Assembly (NCBI GenBank): GCA_030446715.1
Contig: JAUJMU010000004.1
Coordinates: 1-64,000, forward strand
Length of the DNA stretch: 64,000 nucleotides
DNA from: Cytophagales bacterium
GTDB lineage: Bacteria > Bacteroidota > Bacteroidia > Cytophagales > 172606-1
Direction: 5' to 3'
The position numbers were made by a program, and so were the translations under genes. Positions 12,447-19,280 of the stretch are shown one piece after another (position 1 is the first letter of the stretch; every line of letters begins with the position of its first letter). The notes below the pieces were generated by a model. It made no database searches. It had not been told where the DNA came from and saw only the letters and a program-made list of their open reading frames with translations.

Positions 12447-12476
12447 AAATATGTGACAGTAAATTCGGCAGAGCAT

Positions 12477-13220
12477 AATATAGTATATTTAAATATTTGA
12501 TAACAAACTTTTTTAATAAGCAAGTATAGTTAGCCAAGCGGATAAGCCAATAATTGCATCATAGGTGTATATGGATTAAGACTTGCAGCAGCTGTAATGA
12601 GCGTTACCCAAGAATAGTCATAGCAATCCCATCAGAACGTAGTTGTTCTGTTAAATAAGTTAATAATACAGGTAGCTGGTTAGGGCAAGCCTGGTCGTAG
12701 CTGGTTTAACAGCAAGCGTAAAGGCTTTCAGGTAAGGGAAGAGGTAATCAGACGGCTTTGCAATCCCGGCCGGAGAACACTTTTCCTCAGGCTTTAATCA
12801 AGCCTGGACAATGAGCGTAGTAACACGTTTCCCATAGGCAACGACAAGAGTTGGTAGTGAAAATGGATAGAACAGGAAGATTAAGCAAAGGCAGGATTCG
12901 GAAAGAACCCATTCTAAAAATCCGAAAAGTAATGAGCGCTTAAAGTATGGTGGTACTTAAGCCGGATATTACTTTGGGAAGTATTAGTCTGAAAGTGGTT
13001 TGTGGGGGATTGCGCTTCAAAGTAAGCGTATGCTTGTGATCTTTGCAAGTAATTGTCAGATAAAATTAGTGTTAACTTTTATGAATTTTTTTAGCAATGG
13101 ATTCATCTTACTTATTAACCTTACATACTCTTCTTTGCCAAAAAATCCAATTCTTGCTTTTATTGATAGGGTTTCCGCACCAAAAATAGGGAAAGGGTAG
13201 CTTTGGGGATGAACACAGCC
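12477..13220. other. Intergenic region without a supported gene
   Basis: About 740 bases lie between the OmpH gene and the ISAs1 remnant. Reading all frames I see only short ORFs with no recognisable motif. The part just before 13221 (GGGTTTCCGCACCAAAAATAGGG) may belong to the ISAs1 end, but no partner inverted repeat is visible. Confidence 0.4.
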
Positions 13221-13640
13221 AGCATGAACATACCAGCGTACTTTACTTCCCTGTCTGACTACCGGGTAGCGGGTCGTTGTCTGCACCAGTCAGGAGATAT
13301 ATCAGGCTTGGTGCTGTGTGGGACAATAGCAGATTGTGATGATCTTTCAGAAACAGAAGATTACGGCAAGGATAACACTGACTTTCTCAGGGAGCAGTTG
13401 GGCTTTGAATTTGCTAACGGCATTCCTGCTGAAGATACGCTTAACCGGCTGGTAAGAAGACTCAAAGCCAAAGAGCTGGAAGGCTGTTTAAAATCCTGCC
13501 TGCAGGCACTCACGCTGGCTGGCAAGCACCTGAGCATAGACGGCAAAGAACTCAGAGGCACCCCATCCCTTCGGGCAGTAAACACGCCTTGGTGCAGATG
13601 GTGAATGTGTGGTTGGACTTGCTAGCTTTGACTGGAGGGA
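13221..13640 (+). pseudogene. ISAs1-family transposase, N-terminal remnant
   Basis: MNIPAYFTSLSDYRVAGRCL and NGIPAEDTLNRLVRRL, followed by LSIDGKELRGT, match the N-terminal DDE-associated domain and first catalytic Asp region of ISAs1 transposases. After RGT the frame shifts (CCCC run near 13562) and continues as IPSGSKHALVQMVNVWL. It then breaks off at about 13620, where IS3-type sequence begins. About two thirds of the gene, including the other catalytic residues, is missing, so it is a dead fragment. Confidence 0.8.
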
Positions 13641-13680
13641 AAAAGACAGGCAGATTTAATTGATGATTAAATCTGACCCC

Positions 13681-14034
13681 ATGAAAAGACAAGTGTTTGA
13701 CCATGCATTCAAGCAGATGGCCGTAGAGCTATCTCACGCCAAAGGCTCCGTAAAAACAGCGGCAGCAGAATTAGGAATAGATCCGGGTAGAATCAGTAAA
13801 TGGAGGCAGCATCAGAATGGCAACGTAGTTACTAGTGAAAAACCCGCTCTTTCAGCCGAACAAACAGAAATCAGACGCCTGCAGAAGGAGTTGAAGCAGG
13901 CTCAGTCAGAGCGCGATATACTGGACCCGATGCTGACATCGTCTGCTGGTCCAAAAAGGCGGTCAGCATCTTTTCCAGGGGAGAGGGCAGCTATTCCGGT
14001 TTATAAAGGAGCACCGGGAAGTATTTTCTGTTGA
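13681..14034 (+). pseudogene. IS3 transposase orfA with a hairpin insertion
   Basis: The first 80 residues are a normal IS3 orfA with an HTH (KTAAAELGIDPGRISKWRQ) and the leucine-zipper region that follows (EIRRLQKELKQAQSERDIL). At 13923-13952 a GGACC/GGTCC hairpin separates RDIL from the expected KKAVSIFSRGEG. Removing 29 bases (leaving one G) restores the ILKKA frame exactly. The protein predicted in the ORF track after that point is out of frame. Confidence 0.8.
13923..13952 (+). repeat. GGACC/GGTCC hairpin insertion E1 (in IS3 orfA)
   Basis: This is a 30-base segment beginning GGACC and ending GGTCC. The inner arms CGATG and CATCG pair around a 4-base loop (CTGA), and six unpaired bases lie on the 3' side before GGTCC. 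Deleting 29 bases restores the conserved orfA frame (..RDILKKAVSIF..). I infer a net 29-base insertion after a pre-existing G. Confidence 0.75.
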
Positions 14035-14219
14035 AAAGATGTGCAAGGTGATGAGAGTAAGCGTTAGTGGCTACTATTACTGGCTAAAACACCCTATTAG
14101 CTCTCGAACAAGCAAAGAACAGGAGTTACTGGTTGACATTGATAGGATATATAGAGGGCGTCACAACTTAATGGAAAAAGTCGTAAAACAGACTTGAAGA
14201 AGTACAAAAGGCAAAAACG

Positions 14220-15290
14220 ATGAAAAGAATAGCCATAGACGAACCAGCGCGTTTGGATCGGTTTGTAAAATCGTTTGGCGGCAGCCATAGTGAAGACTTC
14301 AAAGGGTTAGTACTGAGGCTGGTGGAGTCAGGCCAGAGTTTGGAAAGTGTATCTGAGTTAAGTGGGGTGAGGCACAAGTACGCTCTATGACTGGGTAAAG
14401 GACTGGAACGAAAAAAAGAGACTGGCTTAGAGAACCATCAGGGCAAAGGCGGGGGCTTAAAAGCGCGCTTAACCAAAGAGCAGAAACAGGAGTTAAAGCA
14501 GACGTTGGACCAGAAGGATTACTGGAGTGTGGGGCAAGTACGCAATCTGGTCAAAGCCCACTACGGGGTGAGCTACGGTAAGCGGCAGCTGCAGCGCATC
14601 TTAAGGCAATCGGGCCTGTATTGTTATAAGCCCCAGCCCCGAGACTTTCGTCAGCCCGACAAGGCCGATGAAAAGCTCAAAGAACGCTTAAGAGCCGTAG
14701 CCGATGCATTAGGCCTGAAAGGCAAAGACCCCGACAAGCTGTGTATCGGGTTTGCCGATGAAACTTCTCCTCAATTGCATTCAAATTCTGCCCGGCTCTG
14801 GTCCACAAAGAAAGGAGTGATCAAAAAGGTCAACACGGATAAAAAGAGACGCAACAGTTTTGGTTTCTATGCTTTGAAGGGCAATAGTATCATCAGTAGC
14901 ATTGGCAAAGGCAATCAGGAGACGATGGTCAAAATGCTCACTTTGATCCGGGAGGCTAACCCGAAGGCCCAAACCATTATTCTCATTTGGGACAATCACA
15001 AAGCCCATCTGACTCCCTTGGTAGAACAGACGGCAAGAGACTTACAGATCGTACTGGTGAACTTGCCTCCTTACTCGCCTAACCTCAACCCCATTGAAAG
15101 AATCTGGAAACAAATCAAGAAAGCCATTAGTGAGGCCGGCACCGTTGAAGACCTCAAACAACTTGAACGCTTGATTCAGACCGCTTTTGAAGCCTGCGCC
15201 AAGAAGCTCTCTTTCGCCAAATCCTGGATTGAGAAGGTCTGGAATCAGGTCTTTGAGAATAATCCTATTCCCTTTTCCGACAAGTTGTGA
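14220..15290 (+). pseudogene. IS630 transposase, two-frame gene with a possible -1 slip site
   Basis: The start is MKRIAIDEPARLDRFVKSFG with an HTH-like region. One extra base near 14370 breaks the frame (GVRHK instead of a likely GVSTSTLYDWVKDW). Forty bases on, the N-terminal frame ends at a TAG while the long DDE frame is entered by a -1 step at A_AAA_AAG. The C-terminal part is intact and has all three DDE regions: CIGFADETSPQ, IILIWDNHKAH and NLNPIERIWKQ. IS630 transposases cleave at TA and work alone. The copy is inactive as written because of the first indel, unless that indel is a sequencing error. Confidence 0.8.
14412..14418 (+). promoter_or_regulatory. Candidate -1 ribosomal frameshift heptamer
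   Basis: The sequence A AAA AAG lies in the correct phase (codons GAA AAA AAG) of the upstream IS630 frame. A -1 slip leads directly into GAG ACT GGC TTA, which is the open DDE frame. The zero-frame stop TAG follows within 15 bases. This is the classical slippery heptamer used by many IS elements. No stimulatory structure was verified. Confidence 0.55.
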
Positions 15291-15393
15291 CCCCCTCTAT
15301 ATAATGAGAGTAAAAAGCGCTATGGCAGTCCCAGGATCACCAGTGAGTTGAAAGAACTGGGTATTCAGGCTTCTCGTCCACGGGTAGCCAGGC

Positions 15394-15422
15394 GGACCCA
15401 ATGCTCAGGCACGTGCAGGTCC
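15394..15422 (+). repeat. GGACC/GGTCC hairpin insertion E2 (in IS3 orfB)
   Basis: This is a 29-base segment between VARR and MKKANIKSIIRKKY of orfB. Removing 27 bases (keeping GG) restores VARRMKKAN. The core contains ATGCTCAGG, shared with E6 and partly with E1. A weak inner TGC/GCA hairpin is followed by six bases before GGTCC. Confidence 0.7.
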
Positions 15423-15491
15423 ATGAAAAAAGCTAACATTAAAAGTATCATCAGGAAGAAATACCGGGTGCAGACTACTGATTCTGACTAT

Positions 15492-15525
15492 GAATACGCC
15501 ATAGCTGAGAATACGCGATAGCTGA
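15492..15525 (+). repeat. 17-base tandem duplication in IS3 orfB
   Basis: The unit GAATACGCCATAGCTGA is followed immediately by a second copy with one C to G change. Removing one copy restores YEYAIAENHLNRDF in orfB. A simple replication-slippage duplication explains it. Confidence 0.8.
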
Positions 15526-15580
15526 AAACCACCTCAACAGAGATTTTTCTGCACAAGTCACCGGACAGAAGTGGGTGACG

Positions 15581-15605
15581 GATCTGATTGGATCCGGTGA
15601 TCTGA
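15581..15605 (+). repeat. 18-base in-frame insertion flanked by GATCTGA repeats in IS3 orfB
   Basis: GATCTGA occurs at 15581-15587 and again at 15599-15605, with GGATCC-containing DNA between. The protein reads WVTDLIGSGDLTYIRT where related transposases read WVTDLTYIRT, so 18 bases are extra. It disturbs the strand that carries the first catalytic Asp. Confidence 0.6.
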
Positions 15606-15684
15606 CTTATATCAGAACTGAAGAGGGATGGCTGTACCTGACAGCTATCCCGGATTTAGCTGACAGAAAGGTGGCTGGCTGGGC

Positions 15685-15714
15685 GGACCTCAGATGAGAT
15701 CTGATCTCAGGTCC
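15685..15714 (+). repeat. GGACC/GGTCC hairpin insertion E3 (in IS3 orfB)
   Basis: The inner arms TCAGAT and ATCTGA pair around a 3-base loop (GAG), with five unpaired bases (TCTCA) before GGTCC. Deleting 29 bases joins VAGWA to MSDTMKAGDTT exactly, with a G kept at the junction. It introduces stop codons into orfB. Confidence 0.8.
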
Positions 15715-15897
15715 ATGAGTGATACCATGAAAGCTGGTGATACCACCATAGCGGCCTGGAAAATGGCGGTCAGAAACAGACCTGTAAAGCAGGATCTGTT
15801 ATTCCATTCTGACAGAGGGGTGCAGTATGCCTGTAACGATTTCAGAGAGCAACTGAAAGGATTGCCTGTACTGCAAAGCATGAGCAGAAAAGGCAAT

Positions 15898-15928
15898 GGA
15901 CCTCAGACCAAGGCCTGATTTGGGGTCC
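15898..15928 (+). repeat. GGACC/GGTCC hairpin insertion E4 (in IS3 orfB)
   Basis: This is a 31-base segment between SMSRKGN and DNAVAESFFKTLK, the most conserved part of IS3 orfB (usually GNC.DNA). The arms TCAG and CTGA pair, extended by CC/GG with a mismatch, and five bases follow before GGTCC. One flanking base differs from the usual Cys codon, so the exact insertion point is uncertain. Confidence 0.7.
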
Positions 15929-16242
15929 GCCGGGATAACGCAGTAGCCGAAAGCTTCTTTAAAACGCTGAAAACAGAGCTGGTTTACCATGAAGATTATC
16001 TGACAAAGCAACAGGCCAGACTGGCTGTTTTTGAATATATCCAGGGCTGGTACAACCGAAAAAGAAGGCATGGTGCACCGGGCAACCGAAGTCCCCAACA
16101 CTACCAGCCTTATCTTGAACACCAAAGAACGGCTGCCTGAAAAAGTCCTCCAGTAAACTGTTGCAATTCCAAACGGGTGCTGTTCAGAATATAGCTCCCT
16201 TCACTTAAACTGACGAAGAACCACTTTTCAGTTAATATTTAC

Positions 16243-16329
16243 AGCCAAATTCTGGATTGAAAAGGTCTGGAACCAAGTCTTTGAAAATAATCCTGTTCCC
16301 TTTTCCGGCAAGTTGTGACGCGCTCTATA
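16243..16329 (+). mobile_element. 3'-end remnant of a second IS630 copy
   Basis: About 87 bases match the last part of the IS630 at 14152-15301 with scattered substitutions: FWIEKVWNQVFENNPVPF, the stop codon, then AAGTTGTGACGCGCTCTATA as the right terminal repeat. Nothing of the 5' part is present next to it. Confidence 0.8.
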
Positions 16330-16352
16330 CAATAAAAGAACAACTGTTGGGG

Positions 16353-16440
16353 TGCTTAGAGGCTATCCGAAAAACAGCCTGTTCAATTAGTAACCTACTG
16401 TTTTACAGTATAATAACTTTATTTTCCGGATAGGCACTTA
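16353..16440. repeat. MITE-like inverted-repeat element
   Basis: About 88 bases have imperfect inverted ends: TTAGAGGCTATCCGAAAA on the left and the complement of TTTTCCGGATAGGCACTTA on the right. The interior is AT-rich and non-coding. The pattern fits a small non-autonomous IS derivative, but no parent copy is in the window. Confidence 0.35.
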
Positions 16441-16779
16441 GTGGATGGGGCTATAGGGGATGCTATTAGTGGGTACTACAACTAATGCAGATGTGCTGGC
16501 TTACACCTGGCACACATCAGATCTTCGGCTTGTTGCTCTCAAGCATCGAAAAGTGATGATAAAAAGGAGAGACCAAGTCCCTCTTGCCTCATGGGTTCCA
16601 ATGCATGGAAGTCTAAATTCTCTCCAGATAATTGCAGAATTGGCGTTTTTTTGCTACCTTAACCATACAATCGTTCTTTCGTATCATACCAAAACACACC
16701 AATTCATTCGGTTACCTGATCGGTTACCAAATGGTTTAAGGCAAGAGCAAAGCATTGATATTTAATCGGTTCTGATAAA
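16441..16779. other. Non-coding stretch between IS remnants and att site
   Basis: I find no supported gene here. The 101-codon ORF at 16460 has no recognisable motif and an unusual composition. Confidence 0.4.
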
Positions 16780-16803
16780 AGTTCGAGTCCCATCTTCTCC
16801 ACA
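16780..16803 (+). other. tRNA 3'-end fragment, probable attachment site of an integrated element
   Basis: GTTCGAGTCCC followed by ATCTTCTCCAC has the form of a tRNA T-loop, T-stem 3' arm and acceptor 3' strand. The bases before it (AAAAG) cannot pair with the following CCCAT, so the 5' part of a T-arm and tRNA is missing. This is the expected appearance of the island-side att site left when a tyrosine recombinase uses a tRNA 3' end. A truncated integrase lies about 115 bases downstream, which supports the reading. Confidence 0.65.
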
Positions 16804-16838
16804 AAACCCGCAAATTTTAAGGATTTGCGGGTTTTTAA
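16804..16838 (+). terminator. Intrinsic terminator after the tRNA fragment
   Basis: The stem AACCCGCAAAT pairs with ATTTGCGGGTT over 11 bases, loop TTTAAGG, and ends in a T-rich run. It has the position of a tRNA terminator relative to the att-like fragment. Confidence 0.75.
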
Positions 16839-16918
16839 TAAAAAGAGACAAAAGAGACTGTCATTGTGAAAGTTGTTTTCAAGCGTGTCAGAGAGGGCCA
16901 TCGAGAACGCTGGAAACA

Positions 16919-17217
16919 ATGAAGCCACAGAAAAAGGCAATTCCTGCCAAAGTTCACATCCTAACGACCCAGCCACTGGTCGTTGGTTCGTCTATTACTC
17001 TTTCCGTAATCCTGCAACCGACAAGCTTGAGAGGTTCAAAGCCTATGAAGGCTTTAGCGAGTTGAAGTCGTACGAAGAGCGTCAGGCACACGGTAAAAAG
17101 CTGGTCCAGAAGATCAACAGGAAGCTCAGGAACGGCTGGTCACCATTCCAGGATGGTCAGCATGCTATCTATGAAGACGTAATTGGGTACTTCGTGAAAA
17201 GAGAAGGCTCCTTATAA
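16919..17217 (+). pseudogene. Tyrosine recombinase/integrase, N-terminal fragment
   Basis: MKPQKKAIPAKVHILTT leads, after a one-base shift near 16963, into ATGRWFVYYSFRNPATDKL and YEERQAHGKKLVQKINRKL. This is the arm-type DNA-binding N-terminus typical of Bacteroidota tyrosine integrases. The core-binding and catalytic domains are absent; the frame ends at 17217 and an IS3 begins at 17248, with no continuation seen beyond it. Together with the tRNA fragment it marks the edge of a degraded integrative element. Confidence 0.7.
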
Positions 17218-17247
17218 GGAGGTTGATCATTCCATAGGAACACATTG

Positions 17248-18499
17248 TGGGTTTCCCCAAAATCGTGGAGGATTAGGAAAGGTCAAGCGGCCACAGAATA
17301 CTGCCGTATATTGTTTTCAAATTCCTCGGGACTCATGTGCCCAGCGTAGAATGGGTTCGCTTGCGGTTATACCACACTTCGATATACTCGAATAGGTCCT
17401 GTAGCTTGCTGGCATGGTTTTGGTAGTGCTGATGGTAAACCCGTTCCTGCTTAAGGGTGGCAAAGAAACTCTCCATAACGGCGTTATCATAACGGTTGCC
17501 CTTTCGGCTCATGGAACAAGTGATTTTATTGTCGTCAAGCAGTTTCTGATAGTCGTTACTGGCATATTGGCTACCCCCTGTCGGAGTGGTGGAGCAGCTC
17601 CTTTGCGGCTTTCGAGCAAGCAGAGCCATCCGTAAAGCACTCATCACCAGTCCTCTTTCCATGTGCTCATCCATTGCCCAGCCGACTACTTTTCTCGAAT
17701 ACAAGTCCAGCACCACTGCCAGGTACAGCCAGCCTTCTTTGGTGGGGATGTAAGTAATATCAGTGGGACCCACTTTTGATTGGGCTTGCTAGCGGTAAAG
17801 TCCTGATTGAGTTTGTTTTCTGCTACCGGCAAGTCGTGTTTGGAACGGTAGTTACAACAAACTTCCTTTTTCGCTTAGCAGCAATCTCATTGAGTTGCAT
17901 CAGCCGTGCTACCCGGTTAAGTGAACAAGGGATGTGCTGTTTTTTCAAGTCCACATACACCCGGGGCTACCGTAAGTCTGACGACTCTGTTTGTGAATTC
18001 GCTTAATACGTTCCAAAAGCTGCTGATTCTGCCGTTTACGCTCACTTTCGCCTTTTTACCCAGGCGTAGTACCCACTTACCGACACTTCCATTGCCTGGC
18101 ATAGTCGATCTACAGAATACGCCTGCTGGTGCTCTAATAAACTGGTATCTTACGGAGCCTTTGCCGAAGATACCACTGCCTTTTTTAGGATCTCGACGGT
18201 CTCCTTTAACCGTTGATTCTCCCGCTGTAACTGCCGCAACTCCTCCTCCTTGGTATGCCCCTTGCCGGGAAAGGCCTTTTCCCCGTCTTGATTGAACTCT
18301 CCTTGATCCAGCGCCGCAGCACGCTTAGTGCGCAGCCTAAATCCCGTGCCGTTTGGCTTTGGTTGCCATGCTGCTCAATAGCCGTACGGCCTCCTCTTTA
18401 AACTCCTTCGAATACGTCTTCCTGGTGGTCATTACACTTGGCGGTTTGGGTGGTTAAAGGTACTCTTTTCCATCCCTCCACTTTTACGGGGGAATACCA
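17248..18499 (-). mobile_element. IS3-family insertion sequence, second copy
   Basis: Both ends are visible: the left end (upstream of orfA) reads TGGTATTCCCCCGTAAAAGT inward and the right end TGGGTTTCCCCAAAATCGTG inward, giving imperfect inverted repeats of about 25 bp beginning 5'-TG. The length, 1.25 kb, is normal for the family. The 40 bases at the orfA end recur at 31982-32021 in another IS3 copy. No clear target duplication was found. It contains no GGACC/GGTCC hairpins, unlike the first IS3. Confidence 0.85.
17283..18432 (-). pseudogene. IS3 orfA/orfB with several frameshifts
   Basis: orfA starts at 18432 (MTTRKTYSKEFKEEAVRL) and shifts after a few codons into NQSQTARDLGCALSVLRRW. orfB pieces include KRKFVVTT, VAENKLNQDFTASKP and TDITYIPTKEGWLYLAVVLDLYSRKVVGWAMD, then KLLDDNKITCSMSRKGNRYDNAVMESFFATLK and YNRKRTHSTLG. 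The DDE residues are all present (D in TDITY, D in the displaced HHSDRG, E in VMESFF). At least five one- or two-base indels break the gene, so it is inactive as written. IS3 transposases act as an orfA/orfB fusion made by -1 frameshifting. Confidence 0.8.
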
Positions 18500-19280
18500 G
18501 TTTCACCCTGCCCACGTTTGGCCGGTGCAACGGAGAACTTAATAAGCTTACATTTACCAGAGCACTACTGATTTTCACGCCGTTATAATCAAGTAATACC
18601 CTATAAGCAGGCACCAATCATCAGCTGGCAAAACAAAATGAAAATGAAAGAGCCGTTAAGATTTCCCGTTCCAAAGAATCAAACGTCTCTCCGGGCACTC
18701 CAACAGCGCGGAATACAGCCCACCTTGCGGGCGACTGATTTTGTTGGTCCCACCTGGCTGAAATCCGGTTTTTGTCAAACCCCATTTCCCTGATCCCTTT
18801 GCCGGACACCAACCAGCAAGGTATCTGATCCCTGACGGGATTGGAAAAAACAGCCCCGCCATATCGCCTTTTATCATTCCATTATGAAGAAGAATCAATT
18901 CTGTAAAGTGCCAGATGCACTGTACGATGGGTAATCCATGCCCAACCGGTGGTTCCGCGTGGCCAGACAGAGCTGACCAGCCGGGCAACCCGGGATACCC
19001 GTAATGCAATATGCTTTCATCCGCGGGTAATGCATTGTAAGGCGAATAATCCATTCTGTGTACAATTATTACGCCGGGAACAGGAAAAAATTTTCTCCCT
19101 TGATGGCCATACATTCATGGCCGGTCATGCTTTGAAAAGACATTCCAATCCACGGCAAATCCGGGCAGGAGTTAATCTATCTGATACGCTCGATTCAATA
19201 AATCATTGCGGAATACCGACGAACTGTCGTCCGCCGGTATTCTTTCCTTTCAAATTCTTTCGCGATTTAAATAAACAAAT
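18500..19280. other. Long intergenic region upstream of the DUF3494 genes
   Basis: About 780 bases without a supported gene. The minus-strand ORFs here (152 and 63 codons) show no known motif or signal peptide. The last 75 bases contain a strong hairpin (19211-19242) and are the likely promoter and leader of the 19281 operon; I could not place a convincing Bacteroidota -7/-33 promoter. Confidence 0.4.
19211..19242 (+). repeat. Kinked hairpin P10 upstream of the ice-binding gene
   Basis: The outer arms GAATACCG and CGGTATTC (8 bp) enclose inner arms ACGA and TCGT with a 4-base loop. Four unpaired bases (CCGC) lie only on the 3' side. The shape is the same as that of the GGACC/GGTCC insertions although the outer stem differs. 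It ends 38 bases before the start codon, so it could also be a leader RNA structure. Confidence 0.5.

Larger units (their letters stand above)
14152..15301 (+). mobile_element. IS630-family insertion sequence inside IS3 orfB
   Basis: The ends form an inverted repeat of about 17 bp: AGAGGGCGTCACAACTT on the left and the complement of AAGTTGTGACCCCCTCT on the right, with one mismatch. The element is flanked by TA on both sides, as expected for IS630/Tc1 elements that duplicate a TA target. Removing it rejoins the host orfB frame (DIDRIYNESKKRYG). It is about 1.15 kb, typical for the family. The good ends and long DDE frame suggest it is younger than the IS3 around it. Confidence 0.9.
13660..16139 (+). 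mobile_element. IS3-family element, decayed and interrupted by IS630
   Basis: orfA starts at 13681 (MKRQVFDHAFKQ, helix-turn-helix RISKWRQ). orfB continues in another frame (FRFIKEHREVFSVEKMCKVM, then LLVDIDRIY), is cut at ~14152 by an IS630, resumes at ~15302 (ESKKRYGSPRITSEL) and ends near 16139 (NRKRRHGAPGNRSP). The catalytic-core motifs KWVTDL, HSDRGVQYA and DNAVAESFFKTLK are all present but in scattered frames. The coding region carries four GGACC/GGTCC hairpin insertions, a 17-base tandem duplication and an 18-base insertion. Clear terminal inverted repeats were not identified, so the outer limits are approximate. Confidence 0.85.

Noticed and set aside
16740-16805. A complete tRNA gene
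   Set aside because: Only the T-loop and acceptor 3' strand are recognisable; the T-stem does not pair and no D or anticodon arm precedes it.
17248-18499. Hairpin insertions in the second IS3
   Set aside because: I searched for GGACC/GGTCC pairs and similar palindromes; its breaks are one- or two-base indels only (including an extra CC in a GGGTCCC context).
18656-19114. 152-codon minus-strand ORF in the intergenic region
   Set aside because: No motif, signal peptide or neighbour support.
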